DNA of 64,000 bases from Campylobacter pinnipediorum subsp. caledonicus (GCF_002022005.1 NZ_CP017258.1:1550001-1614000); one strand, 5' to 3'; positions 32,401-40,946 are shown, counted from the first letter of the stretch. The notes: generated by a model not told the origin, from the letters alone. Numbers and translations: made by a program.

Positions 32401-35087
32401 GTAATGTAGTTTTAAACTCAAAGATTGGAGATGTAAATATACTTAACTCAACCGATACTAAAGATAAAAGCATAAAAGAAGAGCATTTAAAAGCCTCTTT
32501 AAGTCTCACTGCTCAAAATGAATATGTGGAGATAGCAACTGCTGTAATGCAAGCTCAAGAAGCCGCTAAGCAATTAAAACAGACAAAGAGTAATTATACT
32601 AAGTATAAAAAAGAAGTAAAAAAATTAGAAAATAAATTAGGCGAATTAAAAAATGATTATAAAAACAAAAAGATTGGAGTTGATTATAGTGATATAGAGG
32701 ATTTGGTAGATATAATAGATAATCTAAAATCACAAGAAAAATACTATCTAGCAAATATAGGTGCTGCAACTATAAATCTAGCCACTAAAACAACAGCCAT
32801 AGCTTCTCAAGCAGCTGCTGCTGCAGCTTCAAGTGCAACCTACGGCTTTTCTGCAGGAATAAGTGCGGATATAAATGGAGAAAAATCAAATACTAAATCA
32901 ACTACTAATATCTCTACACCTTCAAATGTAAAAGCTTCAAATATCTTAATAAACACAAACAAAAAACTAAATACAAATACAATTATAAAAGGAAGTAATC
33001 TTATAGCCAAAGATGAGCTTAATATAAATACTCATAATTTAGATATAAGTGCAAGTAATGACTTTGGCTCTACTAATAAAAATACTAAATCAACAAATGG
33101 TAGTGTAAACTTTACTATGTATGGAGGTGGAGGAGGATCTGCTTTACTTAGTTATGGACAAAGTAGATATGACTCTAGCTCTTCAACATTTAATAACTCA
33201 AATTTAAAATCAAACAATATAAATATAGATGTAGCAAATGATGCTTTATTTAAAGGAGCAACTCTAAGAGCTAATGATACATTAAATTTAAATGTAGGAA
33301 ACAACTTAGATGTAATATCTTTACAAGATGAATATACTTATAGCAATAAAGGCTTTAATGTAAATACAGGAGTAGGATTTAAAGGAGATAATGCAAAAGC
33401 CAATAGGGTTCCAAGTATAGAAGTAAACGAAGCATCTTCAGCAAATACAGGCTTTAATATAAATAACTCTATAGGATTAAATAAGCAAAGTGTATTAACA
33501 TCTTTAACAGGAACTAATGTAAATATAGATGTTAAAAACAATACCCATTTAAAAGGTTCGCTAATAGCTAGTGGTAAATTTGATGATAAAGCTAACTTTA
33601 TAGATAATAAAAAGCTAAACTTTAAAACAAATACTCTTACCTTTGAAAACCTATCAAATACTAATTACAATAGTTCTAAATCAATAGGCATAAATTTAAA
33701 TCTAAGCTCAAAAGATAATAAAGATAATTTAAACGATAAAGATAATAAAAATTTAGCATTATCAGATAGTGATAGCAAAGATAGTCTAAACAATAAAGTA
33801 AATGGTGTATCTAATACTATCTCATCACTAGGTTATAACCAATCAAACTCACTAAATATGAATAACTCTAAAACTCTAGCTACACTAGGTAAAGGAAGTA
33901 TAACAATACTTGATAAAGCTAACTCAGATGATTTACAAAGACTAAACACAGATACATCTAAACTATCAAATGAGTTATATAGTTCACAAACCAACTCTAA
34001 GGTAGATGCTAGCTTAGATACAAGACTACTTAGCAAAGAGGGAAGAGAGCAGATGAAACATGATTATGAGAATATGAATAAAAATATGAACATAGTAGCC
34101 TCAACCCTTCCAGATGAATATAGCGATAATAAAGTAGAAGCAGCTTTTGGAAAGGCATTAAATGTGTTAGCTACAGCAACCCTTGGAATACTTCCAAACA
34201 ATGGACGAGGGGGTTTACTTGCAAATTTACCTGTACTTACAGGAACAGCTGATTCTGAGCATAGAGTATTGCAGATTATAAATGGAAAGTCTCCTAAATT
34301 CAAAGAAGAAGACTATACAGAGATAGAAAAATCTAAATTCTATAAAAGATTAGATGAAAAAGGAAGAAAAAAATTAAAAGGTTTAGGGCTTTATATATCT
34401 AAAAAACCAGTCACCATCTCAAAAGTTACAGTTACCTCTCAAAACTCAGTAAATGGAATTTTAAATCCAGAAATTAATGCTATAATAAATGGTCTAGAAC
34501 AAACAGGACAATCCAAAGCAACAACAGATAAACCAGTAGAATTAAATGTGGCTTATAACCCAACATATGGATTTATGCCAGACTTACTAGAATCATTAGT
34601 TGATAAAGCAGGTCTTTGGTCAACAGGTATTGCAAAGCAAACGGGAAGATTTATTAAAGACACAATAGAAGGCAGAGGAGGTGAAGAGGTTAACTTTGCC
34701 TTTCATTCACAAGCAAATTTGCTTGGTAAAAGTGGAATAAAATATATTAATAAATATGAAGGAGGTTTTATGAAGATAGAAGATGGTAAACGTAAACCAA
34801 GTTTTTCATCATTTGGTTCGCCTGTAAATGCAAAAGATATGAGCGATTTAATCGCAAATAAACCATCTGAAGGAGGATTGGGTTATAAGTATAACTCTGT
34901 AGTTAAAGATGGTGATTTTGTAGGAGAGGGTTTAGGTGGAAATAAAGGGGTAAACAAACAAGCAGATATATTAGATAGATTAAATTTAATAAATATATTT
35001 AAGCTTTTTACATCTGATTCTCCACATAGTTCATATATATGTGAGGATTATGAAAATATTGGTGTAGTATGTGGGTATAGAGAATGA
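26457..35087 (+). CDS. Giant TpsA/CdiA-like filamentous protein with lipase-like tip
   Basis: A 2876-residue two-partner-secretion exoprotein. I start at ATG 26457, six bases after TGGAG; the ATG at 26445 lacks a ribosome site. A signal peptide (to about residue 26) is followed by the TPS domain with ISNPNGIYINGAGFINT, long filamentous haemagglutinin repeats, a CdiA-type middle domain near residues 1280-1430 (YLIESNPLYTELSNYLGSSYF, then LKEDIVWYVSK and VPVVYLAKDY), a second repeat region, and an Ala-rich coiled coil near 2020-2125. The tip (about 2690-2876) looks like an alpha/beta hydrolase: Ser2751 in FHSQA, FGSP, Asp2820 in DGDFVG and His2857 in SPHSSY. The stop overlaps a lipoprotein start (ATGA). 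Function as a contact-dependent effector is inferred. Confidence 0.88.
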   Translation: MKQVFKKIVSVIISSMLIVQQGLLASSIDIDTNAPIKNRASLDKARNGVPIVNIVKPNNEGLSHNKFSNYNVEKKGAILNNSNKRDVNTKLSGYIYGNKNLANSKTAKIILNEVTSKRKTRLEGFTEVAGDRASVVISNPNGIYINGAGFINTKKATITTANPSIKNEKIDSYEIDKGLIQIEKDGLNTKNVDKAELYANTIELNAKIHANDLEIITGKNKILNNETIISKNDTESNKVSLDSSSLGGIYANRIKLIGTSRGVGVNLKGEISAQNNLEINSRGKIVLNKALSGSKVEIKTDDNLESNTIYGSNIDIEAKNNIHNKDIIASKTDIKIKSKSLINDNVIASGIEADLKVAKRGSLNIQSDKVVNKNTFYAKDDVYLSSKFIKNTKNSQINSGKNIAIKTKTIDNEESVKIIAEDKIDIINTNDIKSNRANIEAKDIFIDSNVFNSENSNIVATKGNLNINSNIINLDNSRQIAALNDISLTSDNISLNGANLLSQNSNINIDSSNLNAIKANIGANLLTTIKSKNYIKANGISLESGKIDIFTKNLILSDVNMDSKNYSSKLLSKSLLDIKASDILNTNGYIGALKDISITSSSLDNTKGTISSNENINIIVNSLKNTSGLISSKNHLTLKLDDYKDVGSILQSGDLRLNGQSLNLHNSKIISTNKDINLNIYGNSSFNDVILYSNKDINLDSKNINGVKLKSQAKENIKFNASNLEFENSTIYNIADIDKKYKNGYRQGDISFISNSISLKNSNLASKNLTIESKDKLNILSLNNSLLEANNNINILTKKFSTISSTLSTLNDLNLKINSIENGVQNSNFNGKNVDIKIDGDLLLQKDNSIKATNSIKLQSNSIINKANIISDNDIFIEAKDYITNNNQISSKTLKLKAKNHINNERLNDDIVSIKGAFLDINTDKLTNKALLYSIYDMNINTKNLDNYGAIASSNNNNYSSNLNIISNNLKNYNTIYSSNNLNLYIKDSLINQTDKIKVDLGDEKAIIFAKNDINIKGDKDKSLRTESILNDKATIQTQNKDINIFAKSLKNISDKPDLIGKYDKAKEIVSDGKRTYLEKKERVSTGGPHYNLVTRYIDEMYVVPKKSPNAEIISGMDIKFDVDYINNEFSKIISGNNIYFNSKNILNQEHELVKLTTTEKEVYRNERYCKHRILGHCVDHGDKMFYKGTQTSKEKETFKIGSLIFAKNNLIGKTDGLVNGNIDSVVQNSVYNPNLDIKLTKTNLSSNKINIKDSLINQADINLDTIDKTNFNRVVNTIKDDFNLPKNRYSFFIHNPNNPNYLIESNPLYTELSNYLGSSYFLQKINYRGDRKIKSIGDAAYETKLVSDALRRHLGRAYINDNYFTNPNAQYIKFMDNAVNQSSILGLTLGKELTQEQLANLKEDIVWYVSKVINNEEVLVPVVYLAKDYKKIDGATITAKNVKLDVKDKLVNSGSIISKEYLNLQANTIVNNTGLLLSHKKLNLIANKDIANKNGATIKAGDINIVSKDGSVINETFVKQVRSGDNYNNTTYTQISKPSSIIATNNNLIINAKKDIKDIAGNLEAKNTIRLSTITGNIDINSKELKDEFNSEGGSNFYKTKNTDYLSSNLNANNIIISSNKDVNIEASNLKADNIIGINADKNLNITALNSIRYKDIQTHSKGFFSSKTTRDMSYKESVNSSLLKAKNILLNSNNDINLEATSIKAKDNIVANAKNDINLLAKDYAIKELHYTNKKGFGGFSRSVSLNSNDNLNLHSTKLQTEAKNIVLNSKKDINILASEVLSAGDIELKALNDVLISSRQELEKNVNYSKKTKFNPLGALNLVGMDITPLYSQKLHEDELVKSKSKESLLVSKGNTIIDSGSAALVGSNLNSDKNIYIKADTGKIDILPSVDNSNKQTLDKKAEVKVSNLVNQIKNDIKELKKFDTKVKAQIAEASYDKEAKILKDTLNLSSNLIAKENIIANSLDDLNIKGSNLKAGGNVVLNSKIGDVNILNSTDTKDKSIKEEHLKASLSLTAQNEYVEIATAVMQAQEAAKQLKQTKSNYTKYKKEVKKLENKLGELKNDYKNKKIGVDYSDIEDLVDIIDNLKSQEKYYLANIGAATINLATKTTAIASQAAAAAASSATYGFSAGISADINGEKSNTKSTTNISTPSNVKASNILINTNKKLNTNTIIKGSNLIAKDELNINTHNLDISASNDFGSTNKNTKSTNGSVNFTMYGGGGGSALLSYGQSRYDSSSSTFNNSNLKSNNINIDVANDALFKGATLRANDTLNLNVGNNLDVISLQDEYTYSNKGFNVNTGVGFKGDNAKANRVPSIEVNEASSANTGFNINNSIGLNKQSVLTSLTGTNVNIDVKNNTHLKGSLIASGKFDDKANFIDNKKLNFKTNTLTFENLSNTNYNSSKSIGINLNLSSKDNKDNLNDKDNKNLALSDSDSKDSLNNKVNGVSNTISSLGYNQSNSLNMNNSKTLATLGKGSITILDKANSDDLQRLNTDTSKLSNELYSSQTNSKVDASLDTRLLSKEGREQMKHDYENMNKNMNIVASTLPDEYSDNKVEAAFGKALNVLATATLGILPNNGRGGLLANLPVLTGTADSEHRVLQIINGKSPKFKEEDYTEIEKSKFYKRLDEKGRKKLKGLGLYISKKPVTISKVTVTSQNSVNGILNPEINAIINGLEQTGQSKATTDKPVELNVAYNPTYGFMPDLLESLVDKAGLWSTGIAKQTGRFIKDTIEGRGGEEVNFAFHSQANLLGKSGIKYINKYEGGFMKIEDGKRKPSFSSFGSPVNAKDMSDLIANKPSEGGLGYKYNSVVKDGDFVGEGLGGNKGVNKQADILDRLNLINIFKLFTSDSPHSSYICEDYENIGVVCGYRE

Positions 35088-35133
35088 AAAAGATAATTTT
35101 ATTTATAATCGTAACAATATTTTTTAGTGGATG
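32951..35133. repeat. 2.18-kb direct repeat, copy A (TpsA 3' end and lipoprotein start)
   Basis: This block appears again at 36781-38963 with a constant offset of 3830 bases and no difference that I could find by eye. It spans the last 711 codons of TpsA and the first 50 bases of the lipoprotein gene, where the copies diverge sharply after the lipobox. The identity implies recent duplication or ongoing gene conversion. Confidence 0.9.
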
Positions 35134-36568
35134 TTCTTACAAATCTCATTATATAGAAGTAGGACCAAATACTAAATTAAGTGCACCAAAATTTGCTTTT
35201 ACAATCCCTAACTCTTATCCAAATTATCCTTTTGAAACAAGCGAGATGTATAATCCTGATGATACTGTTTTTATTCTTAGAGACATCCCAAATATGATGA
35301 ATGAGGATATAAGGATATTTTCATATGAGCTTAATAAAACAAAAGAAAGACACAAGCTAGTATATGATTTATTGTCTAAACATAAAACACACTATGATTA
35401 TTATATCAATGCTCCCTTAAGCGACTTTGATTTAGAAGATGATATAGAATCAAGAACAGAATATTATAAAAGATATATTGATTATATAGCAGGGCTTAAA
35501 TGCTATACTTATACTTATTCTAAAAATATAGGCATGGGTTTAGGAAATAAAAATCATGATACCATTTGTCCATATTATGACATAAATGGAAAAGAGACAC
35601 TTATAAGAATTCACTATGACTTTGTCTTTACGGCTGGTGGAACAGTGTTAGAAGGTTCTAAACAATCAAGCACAAAAAACTACACTCCACAACAAATGAA
35701 TTATGCATTTAAACAAGATGTAAAAGAGATATTTGACTCTTTAGAAATTTATGATATAGATAAAGATAGAATGATAAAACAAGGAATGTATTATCCAGAT
35801 AAAAAGTATGATATAAATGCAGATAATAAGGTAAAAAACTTTTATACCAATATAGATTTAAATCCAAATGAAAAAGCAACAAGTCCTTATTTTACTTTTA
35901 ATATTCCAAACTCTTATCCTGAGTATAAATTTAAATCATATTTTAATGGTATCAATACTAAATATAATGAGATATATTTTTTTAGAGAAATTCCAAATAT
36001 TTTAAATGATGGTAGAATGAAAGAAAGTGCAAGAGTATATACTTTTAGTATTTATGATCCAAAATTTAATACCTTATCTACACTTTATAATAAAACCCCT
36101 AAAGAGTTAATTCATGATCTACTCACAAACCCAAAATCTTCTTATAAACATTATTTAGGGATGTCTTTTAATGAAGATGAGCTTAGTAGTAATGGATATA
36201 AATACACAGGAGGCAGATATATTAATTATATAGCAGGATTAAAATGCTATACAAGTTTAAAATATACAAAAGAGATAAATTATCACAATTATACTTATTA
36301 TTATGCAACATGCCCATATTATAATAAAAATGGAGAAGAAGATGCTATTGTGGTTGAGCATAAATTTCAATTTAGTAAATTTCATACAACCAACGAAGAA
36401 CTTGAAAATTTACATTTAAATTATATGAATGGTATAAAACAAATGATAGATTCTATTGTAATTAAAAACATAGATATAAACAAGATGAAAAGACTTAATA
36501 TCTACTATCCAAATAAAAAGTATGATATAAATGCAGATGATAAGATAAGAAGCTATTATATCAAATAG
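35084..36568 (+). CDS. Island lipoprotein, copy 2 (putative cognate immunity protein)
   Basis: A 494-residue lipoprotein coupled by ATGA to the full TpsA gene, so it is the best candidate cognate immunity protein. Signal and lipid Cys17 as in copy 1. Here the internal duplication is complete: repeat 1 (about residues 27-258) opens with FAFTIPNSYP, repeat 2 (about 260-494) with FTFNIPNSYP. Each has an AGLKCYT and a CPYY motif and ends with YYPxKKYDINAD. A periplasmic lipoprotein would suit an enzyme that attacks envelope lipids. I know of no named family. Confidence 0.82.
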   Translation: MKKIILFIIVTIFFSGCSYKSHYIEVGPNTKLSAPKFAFTIPNSYPNYPFETSEMYNPDDTVFILRDIPNMMNEDIRIFSYELNKTKERHKLVYDLLSKHKTHYDYYINAPLSDFDLEDDIESRTEYYKRYIDYIAGLKCYTYTYSKNIGMGLGNKNHDTICPYYDINGKETLIRIHYDFVFTAGGTVLEGSKQSSTKNYTPQQMNYAFKQDVKEIFDSLEIYDIDKDRMIKQGMYYPDKKYDINADNKVKNFYTNIDLNPNEKATSPYFTFNIPNSYPEYKFKSYFNGINTKYNEIYFFREIPNILNDGRMKESARVYTFSIYDPKFNTLSTLYNKTPKELIHDLLTNPKSSYKHYLGMSFNEDELSSNGYKYTGGRYINYIAGLKCYTSLKYTKEINYHNYTYYYATCPYYNKNGEEDAIVVEHKFQFSKFHTTNEELENLHLNYMNGIKQMIDSIVIKNIDINKMKRLNIYYPNKKYDINADDKIRSYYIK

Positions 36569-36589
36569 TTAAATTTAAAGAGAACCTAA

Positions 36590-38917
36590 ATGCTAAAACA
36601 TATATTATCACTTATAACGGCATTTAGTTTCTCTTATGCAAATTTATATTTAAAAGAAAATTTACAAGTAAACCAACAACTAAATTCATATTTAAACTTA
36701 TATGAGAGTTTAAATATAAGCTAAACTCTAAATTTAAATAATCTAAATTTAACCAAATTCCAAAATTTAAGCAGAAGCTTAAACACAAACAAAAAACTAA
36801 ATACAAATACAATTATAAAAGGAAGTAATCTTATAGCCAAAGATGAGCTTAATATAAATACTCATAATTTAGATATAAGTGCAAGTAATGACTTTGGCTC
36901 TACTAATAAAAATACTAAATCAACAAATGGTAGTGTAAACTTTACTATGTATGGAGGTGGAGGAGGATCTGCTTTACTTAGTTATGGACAAAGTAGATAT
37001 GACTCTAGCTCTTCAACATTTAATAACTCAAATTTAAAATCAAACAATATAAATATAGATGTAGCAAATGATGCTTTATTTAAAGGAGCAACTCTAAGAG
37101 CTAATGATACATTAAATTTAAATGTAGGAAACAACTTAGATGTAATATCTTTACAAGATGAATATACTTATAGCAATAAAGGCTTTAATGTAAATACAGG
37201 AGTAGGATTTAAAGGAGATAATGCAAAAGCCAATAGGGTTCCAAGTATAGAAGTAAACGAAGCATCTTCAGCAAATACAGGCTTTAATATAAATAACTCT
37301 ATAGGATTAAATAAGCAAAGTGTATTAACATCTTTAACAGGAACTAATGTAAATATAGATGTTAAAAACAATACCCATTTAAAAGGTTCGCTAATAGCTA
37401 GTGGTAAATTTGATGATAAAGCTAACTTTATAGATAATAAAAAGCTAAACTTTAAAACAAATACTCTTACCTTTGAAAACCTATCAAATACTAATTACAA
37501 TAGTTCTAAATCAATAGGCATAAATTTAAATCTAAGCTCAAAAGATAATAAAGATAATTTAAACGATAAAGATAATAAAAATTTAGCATTATCAGATAGT
37601 GATAGCAAAGATAGTCTAAACAATAAAGTAAATGGTGTATCTAATACTATCTCATCACTAGGTTATAACCAATCAAACTCACTAAATATGAATAACTCTA
37701 AAACTCTAGCTACACTAGGTAAAGGAAGTATAACAATACTTGATAAAGCTAACTCAGATGATTTACAAAGACTAAACACAGATACATCTAAACTATCAAA
37801 TGAGTTATATAGTTCACAAACCAACTCTAAGGTAGATGCTAGCTTAGATACAAGACTACTTAGCAAAGAGGGAAGAGAGCAGATGAAACATGATTATGAG
37901 AATATGAATAAAAATATGAACATAGTAGCCTCAACCCTTCCAGATGAATATAGCGATAATAAAGTAGAAGCAGCTTTTGGAAAGGCATTAAATGTGTTAG
38001 CTACAGCAACCCTTGGAATACTTCCAAACAATGGACGAGGGGGTTTACTTGCAAATTTACCTGTACTTACAGGAACAGCTGATTCTGAGCATAGAGTATT
38101 GCAGATTATAAATGGAAAGTCTCCTAAATTCAAAGAAGAAGACTATACAGAGATAGAAAAATCTAAATTCTATAAAAGATTAGATGAAAAAGGAAGAAAA
38201 AAATTAAAAGGTTTAGGGCTTTATATATCTAAAAAACCAGTCACCATCTCAAAAGTTACAGTTACCTCTCAAAACTCAGTAAATGGAATTTTAAATCCAG
38301 AAATTAATGCTATAATAAATGGTCTAGAACAAACAGGACAATCCAAAGCAACAACAGATAAACCAGTAGAATTAAATGTGGCTTATAACCCAACATATGG
38401 ATTTATGCCAGACTTACTAGAATCATTAGTTGATAAAGCAGGTCTTTGGTCAACAGGTATTGCAAAGCAAACGGGAAGATTTATTAAAGACACAATAGAA
38501 GGCAGAGGAGGTGAAGAGGTTAACTTTGCCTTTCATTCACAAGCAAATTTGCTTGGTAAAAGTGGAATAAAATATATTAATAAATATGAAGGAGGTTTTA
38601 TGAAGATAGAAGATGGTAAACGTAAACCAAGTTTTTCATCATTTGGTTCGCCTGTAAATGCAAAAGATATGAGCGATTTAATCGCAAATAAACCATCTGA
38701 AGGAGGATTGGGTTATAAGTATAACTCTGTAGTTAAAGATGGTGATTTTGTAGGAGAGGGTTTAGGTGGAAATAAAGGGGTAAACAAACAAGCAGATATA
38801 TTAGATAGATTAAATTTAATAAATATATTTAAGCTTTTTACATCTGATTCTCCACATAGTTCATATATATGTGAGGATTATGAAAATATTGGTGTAGTAT
38901 GTGGGTATAGAGAATGA
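36590..38917 (+). pseudogene. Silent duplicate: signal peptide ORF joined in frame to TpsA C-terminus
   Basis: An ATG at 36590 opens a Sec-signal ORF (MLKHILSLITAFSFSYA...) that stops at TAA 36722-36724 after 44 codons. The same frame then stays open to 38917 and from 36781 is the TpsA C-terminal region, including the complete lipase-like domain. Without that single TAA it would be a 775-residue exported protein. The first ATG after the stop is at 36947 (656 codons) and has GGAGG-like bases only downstream, so expression is doubtful. It ends with the ATGA overlap into lipoprotein copy 3. It may be a storage cassette or a decayed gene. Confidence 0.75.
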
Positions 38918-38963
38918 AAAAGATAATTTTATTTATAATCGTAACAATATTTTTTAGTGGATG
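36781..38963. repeat. 2.18-kb direct repeat, copy B
   Basis: The downstream copy of 32951-35133. Immediately before it the sequence is the small signal-peptide ORF rather than TpsA repeats. Immediately after it the sequence follows lipoprotein copies 1 and 3. Recombination between A and B would delete 3.83 kb and join the full TpsA gene to lipoprotein copy 3. Confidence 0.9.
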
Positions 38964-40404
38964 CATTAATGACCTTCCTGTTAATGGCAAGGAAGTTATT
39001 ATGCAAGATGATACAAGAGTTTATAGTATAAATAGAAAATTTTCAGCTATGGCTAGAAGTGATATTAAGAAGCCACCTTTCAATGGCTATTATAGATTTG
39101 ATGAAGAGCTTGTTGTATTTGATAGAGACATCCCAAATATGATGAATGAGGATATAAGGATATTTTCATATGAGCTTAATAAAACAAAAGAAAGACACAA
39201 GCTAGTATATGATTTATTGTCTAAACATAAAACACACTATGATTATTATATCAATGCTCCCTTAAGTGACTTTGATTTAGAAGATGATATAGAATCAAGA
39301 ACAGAATATTATAAAAGATATATTGATTATATAGCAGGGCTTAAATGCTATACTTATACTTATTCTAAAAATATAGGCATGGGTTTAGGAAATAAAAATC
39401 ATGATACCATTTGTCCATATTATGACATAAATGGAAAAGAGACACTTATAAGAATTCACTATGACTTTGTCTTTACGGCTGGTGGAACAGTGTTAGAAGG
39501 TTCTAAACAATCAAGCACAAAAAACTACACTCCACAACAAATGAATTATGCATTTAAACAAGATGTAAAAGAGATATTTGACTCTTTAGAAATTTATGAT
39601 ATAGATAAAGATAGAATGATAAAACAAGGAATGTATTATCCAGATAAAAAGTATGATATAAATGCAGATAATAAGGTAAAAAACTTTTATACCAATATAG
39701 ATTTAAATCCAAATGAAAAAGCAACAAGTCCTTATTTTACTTTTAATATTCCAAACTCTTATCCTGAGCATAAATTTAAATCATATTTTAATGGTATCAA
39801 TACTAAATATAATGAGATATATTTTTTTAGAGAAATTCCAAATATTTTAAATGATGGTAGAATGAAAGAAAGTGCAAGAGTATATACTTTTAGTATTTAT
39901 GATCCAAAATTTAATACCTTGTCTACACTTTATAATAAAACCCCTAAAGAGTTAATTCATGATCTACTCACAAACCCAAAATCTTCTTATAAACATTATT
40001 TAGGGATGTCTTTTAATGAAGATGAGTTAAAGTATAGAGCTAGTGGTATGAGATATATTAATTATGTAGCAGGATTAAAATGTTATACAAGTTTAATATA
40101 TAGAAAAGAGCTAGATTATCATAGCTTTGCTTATTATGATACAACATGCCCATATTATAATAAAAATGGAGAAGAAGATGCTATTGTAATTCAATATAAG
40201 TTTGAGTTTACAAAAGAAAACTCAACCAACGAAGAATTTGAAAATTTACATTTAAATTATATGAATGGTATAAAACAAATGATAGATTCTATTGTAATTA
40301 AAAACATAGATATAAACAAGATGAAAAGACTTAATATCTACTATCCAAATAAGAAATATGATATAAGTGCAGATGAAAAGATAAGAAGCTATTATACTAA
40401 ATAG
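38914..40404 (+). CDS. Island lipoprotein, copy 3 (putative immunity protein)
   Basis: A 496-residue lipoprotein whose first 370 or so residues match copy 1, including the variable post-lipobox region. After the shared GMSFNEDEL (about residue 370) it switches to its own sequence (KYRASGMRYINYVAGLKCYTSLIYRKELDYHSF...), then returns to the common C-terminus near YMNGIKQMIDSIVI. The two-repeat layout and the Cys motifs are kept. Its ATG overlaps the TGA of the silent TpsA duplicate. The patchwork suggests recombination between immunity copies. Confidence 0.8.
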   Translation: MKKIILFIIVTIFFSGCINDLPVNGKEVIMQDDTRVYSINRKFSAMARSDIKKPPFNGYYRFDEELVVFDRDIPNMMNEDIRIFSYELNKTKERHKLVYDLLSKHKTHYDYYINAPLSDFDLEDDIESRTEYYKRYIDYIAGLKCYTYTYSKNIGMGLGNKNHDTICPYYDINGKETLIRIHYDFVFTAGGTVLEGSKQSSTKNYTPQQMNYAFKQDVKEIFDSLEIYDIDKDRMIKQGMYYPDKKYDINADNKVKNFYTNIDLNPNEKATSPYFTFNIPNSYPEHKFKSYFNGINTKYNEIYFFREIPNILNDGRMKESARVYTFSIYDPKFNTLSTLYNKTPKELIHDLLTNPKSSYKHYLGMSFNEDELKYRASGMRYINYVAGLKCYTSLIYRKELDYHSFAYYDTTCPYYNKNGEEDAIVIQYKFEFTKENSTNEEFENLHLNYMNGIKQMIDSIVIKNIDINKMKRLNIYYPNKKYDISADEKIRSYYTK

Positions 40405-40427
40405 TTAAATTTAAAGAGAAACTAAAT

Positions 40428-40536
40428 ACTAAAACATATATTATCACTTATAACGGCATTTAGTTTCTCTTATGTAAATTTATATTTAAAAGAAAATTTA
40501 CAGATAAACCAATATATAAATTTAATGACAATTTAA
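40428..40536 (+). pseudogene. Small exported peptide ORF, decayed repeat unit 3
   Basis: The sequence after lipoprotein copy 3 repeats the small signal-peptide ORF, but the initiator ATG has become ATA and one residue of the signal has changed (SYV for SYA). The frame closes at a TAA near 40534 after about 35 codons. It is a remnant, useful as a marker of module boundaries. Confidence 0.6.
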
Positions 40537-40549
40537 AAGATATAATCTA

Positions 40550-40946
40550 AACCAACAGGTATATTAGTAGGTGGATTAATAGATGAAAACAAAGGAGCAA
40601 ACTTAGGCTATAACATATATACTAGTGCACAACTAAACAATAGACAATTACATCAAGAAGAGATAAAATTTATACAAGAAAATGCAAAGGATTATGCTAA
40701 AACAAATAATATGTCAGAAGAAAAAGCAAAAGATACACCTGAGTATTGGGGAGCTTATTATAAAGGTATTGAAATGCTATATGACCCAAGAGTAACTACA
40801 ACAGGAGTGGGCGGAGTGTCTGTGATTAATGATATTTTTAATGGCGCTTTTCTCCTGTTTCGGAAAAATTTTTCGGTTCTATGGGTTTTCTTATGAAAAA
40901 CACATATAGTATAATTAAAGATACAAACAAAAAAGGACAAACATGA
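40550..40946 (+). pseudogene. Frameshifted remnant of another CdiA-type C-terminal region
   Basis: An open frame from about 40555 reads LVGGLIDENKGANLGYNIYTSAQLNNRQLHQEEIKFI..., then NAKDYAKTNNMSEEKAKDTPEYWGAYY. The NRQLHQEE...I..NA..YA pattern is typical of the region just before CdiA toxin domains. Near 40843-40850 the frame shifts: the continuing frame gives RFSPVSEKFFGSMGFLMKN... and ends at TGA 40944-40946, while the original frame ends at 40896. No 5' part exists, so this is an orphan module unrelated to the lipase-like tip. Confidence 0.65.

Noticed and set aside
26457-35087. Apparent tandem DNA repeats across the TpsA gene suggesting a satellite array
   Set aside because: They reflect degenerate protein-level filamentous repeats; no exact nucleotide period is visible apart from the duplicated 3' block.
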